From positions 1 through 47,931 of the forward strand of contig CAMZAX010000019.1 of assembly GCA_947304355.1 (NCBI GenBank): a DNA stretch of 47,931 nt, given 5' to 3'. A program made the translations under genes and the position numbers. The notes under the pieces were generated by a model. That model did not search any database, was not told the DNA's origin, and saw nothing but the letters and a program-made list of their open reading frames with translations. This stretch comes from an uncultured Selenomonadales bacterium. Lineage in GTDB: Bacteria; Bacillota; Negativicutes; Selenomonadales; Selenomonadaceae. Positions 7,442 through 15,080 of this stretch are shown here, piece by piece. Each line of letters begins with the position of its first letter. Within the stretch, counting starts at the first letter, position 1.

Positions 7442-9181
7442 GTGACGAAAACTGAACTGAAAAATTTAATCGACGCGGCGGCGGGCAGACGCCTTGTCGA
7501 CTTGGTGATAAAGAATTGCCGAATCGTCAACGTCCTCAGCGGCGAAGTTCATGCGGGCTCCGTTGCAATCTTCGACGGCAAAATCGTCGGCATGGGCGCG
7601 GCAGAATACGACGCGGCAGAAGTTTTCGACGCGGGCGGCAAATTCCTCGCGCCGGGCTTTATCGACGGGCACATTCACGTTGAGTCGTCGTATATCAGCC
7701 CCGAACAGCTCGGCAGGATAATCGTCCCGCGCGGCACCACATCGATTATCGCCGACCCGCACGAGATTGCAAACGTCTGCGGACTGGCGGGCTTGCGTTA
7801 CATGCTCGACGCCGCAAATCATACGCGCCTTAACATAATTCACGCAATGCCGTCCTGCGTCCCCGCCACGCCGTTTGAGGACGCGGGCGCAACGATTAAA
7901 GCGGCGGATATGGCTGAACTTATCGGCGACGAAAATATTTTCGGGCTCGGCGAATTCATGAACGCGCCCGGCATCATCAACTGCGACGACACGGCTCTGG
8001 ATAAAATTTTGCTCGCGCACAATTCGGGCAAACTTATCGACGGACACGCGCCGAATTTGACGGGCAAAGACTTGAACGCTTACCTCAGCGCGGGAATAGG
8101 CGGCGACCACGAATGCACGACTGTCGCCGAAATGTACGAACGCATTGCCAAGGGCATGTACGTCCTGATTCGCGAAGGCTCGGCTTGCCACAACTTGAAA
8201 GCGTTGGTTAAAGGCGTTACGCCCGCCAACAGCCGCCGCGTCCTGCTGTGTTCGGACGACTGCCAGCCCAAGACGATTCTTGAACTCGGTCACATGGACA
8301 AAAACGTCAAGATGTGCGTCGCCGAAGGGCTCGACCCGATAATCGCGATTCAGCTTGCGACGATAAATGCTGCCGAATCTGTTGACGTCCACGACAGAGG
8401 CGTGATTAAAATCGGTGCGCACGCGGATTTGATTTTGCTCGACGACTTGACGGACTTCCGCGTTTCCGACGTTTGGATTGGCGGCGAACACGTGGCGCAC
8501 GACGGACGTTACTTGCCCGAAATCATTCCCGCCGACACGTCGACCGTTCGCGGCTCCGTCAAGGTTAAAAACTTCAGCGTCGACCGATTGAAACTGCATT
8601 TGACGGGCGGCAAAGTCAACGTCATCGGCATTGAACCCGGCGGCGTCGTCACGAAAAAAATTGTCGCCGAAGTCAAGCGCGACGCGACGGGCGATTTTGT
8701 CTTCGACCCCGCGCGGGACGTTTGCAAGGTTGCGGTCATCGAACGGCACCGCTCGACGGGCAAAATCGGGCTCGGACTTTTGGGCGGCTACGGCATTAAG
8801 CGCGGCGCGATTGCGGTTTCGGTGGCGCACGATTCGCACAACATCATTACGGCGGGCGTGAGCAACGAAGAAATTTTCTGCGCGGTCAAAGCTTTGATTG
8901 ACATGGAAGGCGGCATGGTTTTGGTCTGCGGCGGCTCTGTCATTGCGTCGATACCCTTGCCGATTGCCGGGCTTATGAGCGAACTCAGCGGCGAAGAACT
9001 CAAAGAACAACTCGACGACCTGCACGCAAAAGCCCACGCCGAACTCGGAATCAGCGCGAACGTCGAACCCGTAATGACGCTTACGTTTATGTCGTTGCCC
9101 GTAATACCCGAATTGAAATTGACGGCGCGCGGACTCTTCGATTACGCGGCGTTCGACTTTATTGCGCTTGAGGCTCGTTGA
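7442..9181 (+). CDS. ade: Adenine deaminase
   Basis: A 579-residue metal-dependent hydrolase of the amidohydrolase superfamily that converts adenine to hypoxanthine and ammonia. Metal ligands are visible in GFIDGHIHVESS, in ADPHEIANVCG, in the DGHAPNL stretch and in the SDDCQP aspartate. The C-terminal Ade-specific domain carries IERHRSTGKIGLGLL and AVSVAHDSHN. I start it at GTG 7442, with GGAG seven bases upstream; GTG 7433 would overlap the ribosome-binding site. It works with the permease in purine salvage. Length fits the Ade family well. Confidence 0.93.
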   Translation: MTKTELKNLIDAAAGRRLVDLVIKNCRIVNVLSGEVHAGSVAIFDGKIVGMGAAEYDAAEVFDAGGKFLAPGFIDGHIHVESSYISPEQLGRIIVPRGTTSIIADPHEIANVCGLAGLRYMLDAANHTRLNIIHAMPSCVPATPFEDAGATIKAADMAELIGDENIFGLGEFMNAPGIINCDDTALDKILLAHNSGKLIDGHAPNLTGKDLNAYLSAGIGGDHECTTVAEMYERIAKGMYVLIREGSACHNLKALVKGVTPANSRRVLLCSDDCQPKTILELGHMDKNVKMCVAEGLDPIIAIQLATINAAESVDVHDRGVIKIGAHADLILLDDLTDFRVSDVWIGGEHVAHDGRYLPEIIPADTSTVRGSVKVKNFSVDRLKLHLTGGKVNVIGIEPGGVVTKKIVAEVKRDATGDFVFDPARDVCKVAVIERHRSTGKIGLGLLGGYGIKRGAIAVSVAHDSHNIITAGVSNEEIFCAVKALIDMEGGMVLVCGGSVIASIPLPIAGLMSELSGEELKEQLDDLHAKAHAELGISANVEPVMTLTFMSLPVIPELKLTARGLFDYAAFDFIALEAR

Positions 9182-9195
9182 GGAGGCTTGGCACG

Positions 9196-10188
9196 TTGCA
9201 AGAATTAATCGGCATAACGAACAACATGCAGGGCAAAAAAATTTTGGTTATCGGCGACGCGGTGGCTGATGTCTACGTCGACGGGCGTATTTCCCGCATT
9301 TCACGCGAGGCTCCCGTTTTGATTTTGGAAAAGGCGGGCGAAAAAATCGTGGCGGGCGGCGCGGCGAATGTCGTTGCCAATGTTGCGACGCTCGGCGGTG
9401 AAGTCTATGCCGTCGGTGTCATCGGCGACGACGCTCATGCCGAAAGCTTGTGCAATATCTTGAAGAATCTGCGCGTCCATGTCGAAGGGCTCGTTCGCGA
9501 CAAGTCACGCCCCACGATTTCCAAGACGCGAATCATAGCGGGCGGCAGAGCAACCGTCAGTCAGCAAGTCGTCCGTATCGACGAAGAGAGCAAGACGCCG
9601 CTCGGCCATGAAGTCGAGGCTGAACTTCTTGCCAAAATCAACGCGATTCTGCCCAACGTCGACGGGATTATAATGAGCGATTACGGCTCCGGCACGATAA
9701 CCGCCAACGTCCGCAAGCTTATCACGCGTTGCGCCGCCGCGAAACGGTTGCCGAATATCGTCGATTCGCGCTACAATATCGGCGACTTCGCGGGCGTCGG
9801 CTACATCAAGCAAAACGATTCGGAGCTCGGCAACTTCGTCGGCCGTACGCTAAACGACGTGAACGATTTAATCTGCGCAGGCAACAAGCTTTTGACCCGG
9901 CTCAACGTCGAGGGCGTGCTGATTACTCGCGGCGAAAAGGGCATGAGTTTATTTGAACGCAACGGCGCGACGCACCACATTCCCGTCAGCGATATGAGCG
10001 AAGTCTACGACGTGTCGGGCGCGGGCGATACTTGCGTTGCGGCTTTCCTGCTTGCATTGACGACGGGGGCTCAGCCTGCTCTTGCGGCGAAGATTGCCAA
10101 TTTCGCGGCGGGCATTGCCGTTCGCAAGCTCGGCACCAGCACCGTCAGCGCGACCGAATTAATTTCAACTTTGGAGCGTGCAAGATAA
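9196..10188 (+). CDS. rfaE1: D-glycero-beta-D-manno-heptose-7-phosphate kinase (RfaE domain I)
   Basis: A 330-residue PfkB-type sugar kinase matching the N-terminal half of HldE. It phosphorylates heptose 7-phosphate at C1 on the way to ADP-heptose for LPS core. Visible marks are VIGDAVADVYVDG, the IVAGGAANVVANVATLGG substrate loop and the anion hole with catalytic Asp in VSGAGDTCVA near residue 278. I start it at TTG 9196 behind GGAGG; TTG 9178 lies inside the ribosome-binding site and the ade stop. The stop codon overlaps the start of rfaE2 by one base (TAATG), so the two halves of HldE are separate but translationally coupled. Confidence 0.92.
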   Translation: MQELIGITNNMQGKKILVIGDAVADVYVDGRISRISREAPVLILEKAGEKIVAGGAANVVANVATLGGEVYAVGVIGDDAHAESLCNILKNLRVHVEGLVRDKSRPTISKTRIIAGGRATVSQQVVRIDEESKTPLGHEVEAELLAKINAILPNVDGIIMSDYGSGTITANVRKLITRCAAAKRLPNIVDSRYNIGDFAGVGYIKQNDSELGNFVGRTLNDVNDLICAGNKLLTRLNVEGVLITRGEKGMSLFERNGATHHIPVSDMSEVYDVSGAGDTCVAAFLLALTTGAQPALAAKIANFAAGIAVRKLGTSTVSATELISTLERAR

Positions 10189-10658
10189 TGTTAATCGACA
10201 GAAACGACGCCGCGCAGTTTTGCGAAGACTTGCGGCAACGCGGCAAGCAAATCGTCTTTACCAACGGTTGCTTCGATATAATTCACGCGGGGCACGTCCG
10301 TTACCTTACGACGGCAAAAAGTTTCGGCGACGTGCTGATTGTCGGGCTCAACACCGATGAATCCGTCAGGCGGCTCAAAGGCGCAAATCGCCCGATAAAT
10401 TGTCAAGACGACCGCGCCGAAGTGCTCTTGGGGCTAAAAGCCGTCGAACATGTAATTTTTTTCGGCGAACAGACGGCGGAGGCTTTAATCTCCGAAGTCA
10501 AGCCCGCTGTCTACGTCAAGGGCGGCGACTACACGCTTGCGACTTTGCCCGAAGCAAAAATCGTTCACGGCTTTGGCGGGCGCGTCGAACTTGTAAACTT
10601 GGTTGCAGGGCGTTCCACAACGGGCGTCATCGAAAAAATCTTAGCGGGGCTCAGATAA
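10188..10658 (+). CDS. rfaE2: D-glycero-beta-D-manno-heptose 1-phosphate adenylyltransferase (RfaE domain II)
   Basis: A 156-residue nucleotidyltransferase equal to the C-terminal half of HldE. It makes ADP-heptose from heptose 1-phosphate and ATP. The N-terminal FTNGCFDIIHAGHVRYL contains the HxGH nucleotide-binding motif, and GLNTDESVRRLKG and VYVKGGDYT are typical of the family. ATG 10188 shares its A with the stop of rfaE1. The next gene starts one base after its stop, so heptose activation and transfer are tightly linked here. Confidence 0.93.
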   Translation: MLIDRNDAAQFCEDLRQRGKQIVFTNGCFDIIHAGHVRYLTTAKSFGDVLIVGLNTDESVRRLKGANRPINCQDDRAEVLLGLKAVEHVIFFGEQTAEALISEVKPAVYVKGGDYTLATLPEAKIVHGFGGRVELVNLVAGRSTTGVIEKILAGLR

Positions 10659-10659
10659 C

Positions 10660-11685
10660 ATGGAAGATTTGAAAAATGTTTTAATCGTCAAGCTTAGCGC
10701 GATGGGCGACGTAATTCACGCGTTGCCCGTCAGCTACGCCATAAAAGAAACCTTTCCGGAGGCGAAGTTGACTTGGGTCGTCGAGCCGCCGTCGCTTGAA
10801 TTGCTCAAAATGAATCCCTGCGTCGACAGAATCATCTTGTTCAAGAAAAAAGACTTCCGCACGCTCAAAGGCTTCATGAAAGAATTTTTCCCTTTCAAGC
10901 ACGAACTGCAGGAGCAAAGTTACGACGCGGTGCTTGACTTGCAGGGGCTGTTCAAGTCGGCGGCGATTGCTTTCTTCGCCAAGTCGAACATCAAGCTCGG
11001 CATCTGCAACATGCGCGAAATGAGCGACAAAGTTTCAAAGCCCGTCGTCGGCGCGAACGCGGAAGGGCATATCGTCGAACGCTACCTGGACACGGCGCGG
11101 GCTATCGGTTGCGTGGCGGGTGATGTCGTTTTCCCGCTTCAAGTGCCCGTCGAACAATCGGAGAAGGCGCGCGCGATTATGGAGCACGCCGGCATTCGCG
11201 AGGGCAATCCTTTCGTCGTGTTTGTCGTTGGCGCGAATTGGCCGAACAAACGCTGGTCTACCGAATACTTTGCCGCGTTGGGCGACTGGTTTTATCAAAT
11301 GGCGGTTATTCCCGTGCTTATCGGCAACGGCGACCTTGACGCGCAACTTGCCGCCGAAATCGAATCCAAAATGGAAATCCCGCCGATTAATTTAATCAAC
11401 CGCACGAATATCCCGCAACTGGCTCACGTGCTCAGGACTGCGCGGCTGGTTATCGGCGGCGATACCGGCCCCGTTCACTTGAGCTCCGCTTTGGGCGTGC
11501 GGACGATTATGCTTATGGGGCCGACGAACGTCGAACGCAACGGTCCTTTCGGGCAACTGCAGAACGCCATTGAAGTGGAACGACCGTGCAAGGGTTGTTG
11601 GAAACGCGCCTGCCCGAAGAAAGAAATTTGCCTTGACAAAATCCCCGTCGCCTTCGTCAAACAAAAAATCGAATCGATGAGTTAA
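10660..11685 (+). CDS. LPS heptosyltransferase, glycosyltransferase family 9
   Basis: A 341-residue GT-B enzyme that moves heptose from ADP-heptose onto the LPS inner core at the cytoplasmic face. Signs are the N-terminal VLIVKLSAMGDVIHALP, WVVEPPS, the FVVGANWPNKRW donor region and GGDTGPVHLSSALGVRTIMLMGPT. The C terminus has a cysteine-rich CKGCWKRACPKKEICL stretch, seen in several heptosyltransferase-like proteins of this class. The AMGDVIH opening is nearer to heptosyltransferase I (WaaC/RfaC) than II, but I do not assign a symbol. It directly follows rfaE2, which supports the substrate. Confidence 0.88.
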   Translation: MEDLKNVLIVKLSAMGDVIHALPVSYAIKETFPEAKLTWVVEPPSLELLKMNPCVDRIILFKKKDFRTLKGFMKEFFPFKHELQEQSYDAVLDLQGLFKSAAIAFFAKSNIKLGICNMREMSDKVSKPVVGANAEGHIVERYLDTARAIGCVAGDVVFPLQVPVEQSEKARAIMEHAGIREGNPFVVFVVGANWPNKRWSTEYFAALGDWFYQMAVIPVLIGNGDLDAQLAAEIESKMEIPPINLINRTNIPQLAHVLRTARLVIGGDTGPVHLSSALGVRTIMLMGPTNVERNGPFGQLQNAIEVERPCKGCWKRACPKKEICLDKIPVAFVKQKIESMS

Positions 11686-11700
11686 GGAGGAGCTTGCCGC

Positions 11701-13695
11701 TTGAAGTTCCTGAAAAGATTTTTCGACGGCATTCAGCGCGACTTGCGGCTGTTCGCGTTCGTGCTGATACTGCTGGAAATTTATCGCGGGCTGTTTATTT
11801 TCGTGATGTCGAATTACATAAGCGCGGAGTCGGGCGCGGTGCAAATTTTTTCGGCACTGTTCGCGGGTTTGCGGCTCAGCTTGAAGACGGCGGGCGCGGT
11901 GACGCTCGTGTCGTTCGTGTTCGTGACGATCGGCGGCTTATCGGCTCGTCTGCGCTTGCTTATCGGCTTCGTCGCGTCGCTGATTTTCTCGTTGCTGTTC
12001 ATGTTGCGTTTCCCGTATTATCGCGCGTTTCAATCGACGTTCGGCATGGAGGTCGTCCAAGGCTTTCACGACGACTTGTGGTCGATAATCGTGACGATGT
12101 TCCAAGAATACGGCGTGGCGTGGCGATTCCTCGTCGCGTTACTGTTGACGTTGCTTTGCATTGCGGCGTTGAGTCGGCTGTTGATTTTAAAAACTTACCC
12201 GTTGCCCGAACTTGTCGGCAAGCTTAAAGTCGCGGGCTTCGGCGCGGGGCTCGTCGTCGCGATTTTCCTGTTCGGGCTGTTCGTGCGTTTCGGCGGCAGT
12301 TTCACCTACGCAAGCGGCATAAATTGGGAGAACGCCGGCGTCACGACCGACGACTTTCTGAACGAATGCATACTCGACGACGCGCAGGCTTTGTATCGCG
12401 CACGGGCTATGGCGAAACGCATGGAGGCGGGCGAAATTTCCGGCGTCGACCAAAATAAAATCGCCGAAGCCGCGCAGATTATCGCCGTCAACAAAGATCT
12501 CGCCGAACAGAATCTTGCGCCCTATCTCGAACGCAAGGCGGCGGGTGCTCGCGTTCAGAAGCCGCGACACATTTTTATAATCCTCGGCGAAACTTTCATG
12601 CAGTGGCCTATGCTCGGCAAGTACGACGACCTGTTGCTTGCCGAAGGCATCAAGTCGCTTATCGCGGAGGACAAGTGCTATTACAGCCGCAATTTCATGC
12701 CCAACGGCGATTTCACGTCGACGGCGATAACCGGGCTCGTGACGGGCTTGCCCGACGTGAACATTAAAGTCAACTACCAGGCGCGCACCTACGAACGGCT
12801 TTACATAACGTCGATGGCACCCGCGTTCAAGGAGCTGGGTTACAACGTCGACTTTTGGTACGGCGGCATGCCAAGTTGGGACTCGATAGCAAAAATGTCG
12901 TTGGCGCAGGGCTTTGACAACTTTTACGGCTATCCCGACTTCAACGCGCCCAAGCAGACGACCTGGGGCACCAAGGACGAAAATCTTTTCAACGCGTTGC
13001 TTGCCCATCTCGACGCGGAGCCGCCGACCGTGCATTTGATTATGACGACGACCAATCACCCGCCGTATAATCTCGACCTTGCGGCGGAAGGTTATCACAT
13101 TGACGCCGTAACGGAGGCTTTGCGCAAAATGCCCAACGTCGACGACGTGAGTCAACTTGCGATTGAGTTGGGGCATTACTGGTACATGGACGAGGTTATC
13201 ACGAATTTCGTCCGCGCCGCGAGCGAAAAGCAACCCGAAAGTCTTTTCGTCGTGACGGGCGACCACGCGGTTAGGACTGACCCTTCGACGCACCCGACGA
13301 TTTTTGAACATCAAAGCGTTCCGTTCGTGCTGTACGGCGCGGGCGTCACCAAGGAGATTCTTCCGCCCGACGCGGTTGGCGACCACATTTCGATTGTCCC
13401 GACGCTTATCGAACTAATCGCGCCCAAAGACTTTGCCTACTACTCAATCGCGCCGAGCCTGTTCCAAAGTGACGGCGTGGGCTTCAACAACGCAGCCTTT
13501 GTCACGTCGAAGGTTGCGGGCGAAATCGACGCGGACGTTATCGAACTGTTGCCGCACGTCGCCAGCAACGAACTTAACGACGTAAATCTTACCGACGAAC
13601 GCGCACACGCCTTGCAGATTATCGGCGCAATGCGAACCGTCGCCTGGTGGATTATCAGCAAGGGGCTTTTCTTCGGCGGGCAGGACGGTAAATAA
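11701..13695 (+). CDS. LtaS-like membrane sulfatase-fold transferase
   Basis: A 664-residue protein with about five transmembrane helices in the first 200 residues and an extracytoplasmic alkaline-phosphatase/sulfatase-fold domain over roughly 280-600. Metal and catalytic features are visible: IILGETFMQ, a candidate nucleophile threonine in NGDFTSTAITGL, TTNHPPYNLD and the VVTGDHAVR metal site. Relatives move glycerol phosphate (LtaS) or phosphoethanolamine (EptA/CptA) onto envelope glycans. Placed after heptose genes, modification of LPS core or a periplasmic glycan seems more likely than lipoteichoic acid; that is inference. TTG 11701 starts it, behind AAGGAGG. Last gene of the operon. Confidence 0.8.
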   Translation: MKFLKRFFDGIQRDLRLFAFVLILLEIYRGLFIFVMSNYISAESGAVQIFSALFAGLRLSLKTAGAVTLVSFVFVTIGGLSARLRLLIGFVASLIFSLLFMLRFPYYRAFQSTFGMEVVQGFHDDLWSIIVTMFQEYGVAWRFLVALLLTLLCIAALSRLLILKTYPLPELVGKLKVAGFGAGLVVAIFLFGLFVRFGGSFTYASGINWENAGVTTDDFLNECILDDAQALYRARAMAKRMEAGEISGVDQNKIAEAAQIIAVNKDLAEQNLAPYLERKAAGARVQKPRHIFIILGETFMQWPMLGKYDDLLLAEGIKSLIAEDKCYYSRNFMPNGDFTSTAITGLVTGLPDVNIKVNYQARTYERLYITSMAPAFKELGYNVDFWYGGMPSWDSIAKMSLAQGFDNFYGYPDFNAPKQTTWGTKDENLFNALLAHLDAEPPTVHLIMTTTNHPPYNLDLAAEGYHIDAVTEALRKMPNVDDVSQLAIELGHYWYMDEVITNFVRAASEKQPESLFVVTGDHAVRTDPSTHPTIFEHQSVPFVLYGAGVTKEILPPDAVGDHISIVPTLIELIAPKDFAYYSIAPSLFQSDGVGFNNAAFVTSKVAGEIDADVIELLPHVASNELNDVNLTDERAHALQIIGAMRTVAWWIISKGLFFGGQDGK

Positions 13696-13711
13696 TTAAT
13701 CAAAAAATAAC

Positions 13712-13739
13712 TTGTGTCCCGTTCGCCGCGTGTTATAAT
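13712..13739 (+). promoter_or_regulatory. Extended -10 promoter of the RTX gene
   Basis: TTGTGT (13712-13717), a 16-base spacer and TATAAT (13734-13739) preceded by TGT. The leader holds AAATTTTT (13745-13752) just before AAGGAG. Confidence 0.65.
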
Positions 13740-13770
13740 TAAGTAAATTTTTAGCAAGGAGCGGATCAGC

Positions 13771-14958
13771 ATGGCAACGACAAATGTCATCAAAGTCAGC
13801 GGATTGAAAATCGAGGAAGTCAACGAGAATTCGGTTAAGATTAAGGGCACCAACAGCGTCAGGCTCTCTATCGCAGACGTCGACAACGACGAAGCAACCA
13901 AAATCGTCGCGGGCAAGACGGCGGATTACATTTTGGAGGAACGCGCGCTTTTCACGGGCAACAGGGCGTCTGTCAGCCTCTTCGGCTCGGCGGGCGATTT
14001 CGACGCAACGGTTTACGACAAATATTCGGCAGTCAGGACAATCAGCGCGGCGGCGGCGGCAAATGCTATTGCACTCACCGGCAACGACAACGCCAACCAA
14101 ATCATCGCCGGCGACAGCGGCTCGACACTCGACGGCGGTAAGGGCAACGATACGCTCATCGGCGGCAAGGGCGCGGATTTGTTCATTTATCAAAGCGGCA
14201 ACGACGTTATCAAAAAGTTCACGGCGTCAACGGACACGCTCAGGATTGACGACGAAGCAGTTTCGGACGCGTCAATAAGCGGCAGCAATGTCGTCCTCAA
14301 AATCGACAGCAAGAACACCCTCACCGTCGAAGGCATGAGCAAAAAGGAACTCGCCTTTACCGACTACGACGGCACGAAGATTTTTAAGGACGGCATTTTC
14401 TACAACAGCGATAAAACCGCCGCGAAAATAACTTCCGCCTTCACGAAGACCGCCAAGACCGCGATTGACACCTATATTATCGACGCCTCCTCGGCGGCAA
14501 AGGGCGTGAATCTCGTCGGCAACAGCTCGAACAACCTCTTCCGCGGCGGCGCGAAAGCCGATACCTTCGACGGCGGTGCTGGTGACGACATCATCGACGG
14601 CGGCAAAGGCAACGACAAACTTTACGGCGGCGCGGGCGACGATACGCTTTGGGGCGGCGCGGGCAACGATTCTCTTTGGGGCGGCGACGGCTCCGATACG
14701 TTCATCTACGCAAGCGGCGACGGCAAAGACGTTATCGTCGGCTTCGGCAGCGACGATTTGTTGACGCTCGACGACATTGAATTCACGTCCGCCACCGTCA
14801 ACAGCCGCGGCAAGGAAGTCGCGCTCAAACTCGGCAGCGGCTCCGTCACGTTCAAGAGTTTCGACAACGGCACGCAATTCCACATCGGCGACGACACTTA
14901 TCAAGTCGTGGCGGCGGGCAGCAACAAGTACACGTTCGACAAGGTTTCGGAAGAATAA
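13771..14958 (+). CDS. RTX (hemolysin-type Ca-binding repeat) protein
   Basis: A 395-residue, acidic, glycine- and aspartate-rich protein. It carries GGxGxDxhx nonapeptide repeats in two blocks: a short one near residues 118-136 and a longer one near 258-311 with about five units, including GGAGDDIIDGGKGNDKLYGG. Each block is followed by a VIKKF- or VIVGF-type strand, as in repeats-in-toxin proteins that fold on binding calcium outside the cell. There is no N-terminal signal peptide, so type I secretion through a C-terminal signal is likely, but no ABC transporter or TolC gene is in the window. No enzymatic domain is seen. It has its own promoter and terminator. Confidence 0.85.
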   Translation: MATTNVIKVSGLKIEEVNENSVKIKGTNSVRLSIADVDNDEATKIVAGKTADYILEERALFTGNRASVSLFGSAGDFDATVYDKYSAVRTISAAAAANAIALTGNDNANQIIAGDSGSTLDGGKGNDTLIGGKGADLFIYQSGNDVIKKFTASTDTLRIDDEAVSDASISGSNVVLKIDSKNTLTVEGMSKKELAFTDYDGTKIFKDGIFYNSDKTAAKITSAFTKTAKTAIDTYIIDASSAAKGVNLVGNSSNNLFRGGAKADTFDGGAGDDIIDGGKGNDKLYGGAGDDTLWGGAGNDSLWGGDGSDTFIYASGDGKDVIVGFGSDDLLTLDDIEFTSATVNSRGKEVALKLGSGSVTFKSFDNGTQFHIGDDTYQVVAAGSNKYTFDKVSEE

Positions 14959-14980
14959 CACTCCGCCCGTAAAAATTTTC

Positions 14981-15012
14981 TCCCTGCGTCAAAACGGCGC
15001 GGGGATTTTTTT
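14981..15012 (+). terminator. Terminator after the RTX gene
   Basis: Stem TCCCTGCG (14981-14988) with CGCGGGGA (14998-15005), one G-T wobble, a 9-nt loop, then seven T. Confidence 0.8.
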
Positions 15013-15018
15013 ATGTGA

Positions 15019-15047
15019 TTGAACTGTCGACGCGCCTTTGGTATAAT
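15019..15047 (+). promoter_or_regulatory. Promoter of dnaE
   Basis: TTGAAC (15019-15024), a 17-base spacer and TATAAT (15042-15047). AAATTTTT (15053-15060) and GAGGAGGG follow within the short leader. Confidence 0.75.
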
Positions 15048-15080
15048 CACAGAAATTTTTCAGAGGAGGGAAGAACTGCA

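Noticed and set aside
7466-9037. 523-codon minus-strand open frame opposite ade
   Set aside because: Antisense shadow of the adenine deaminase gene; no start signals or family features.
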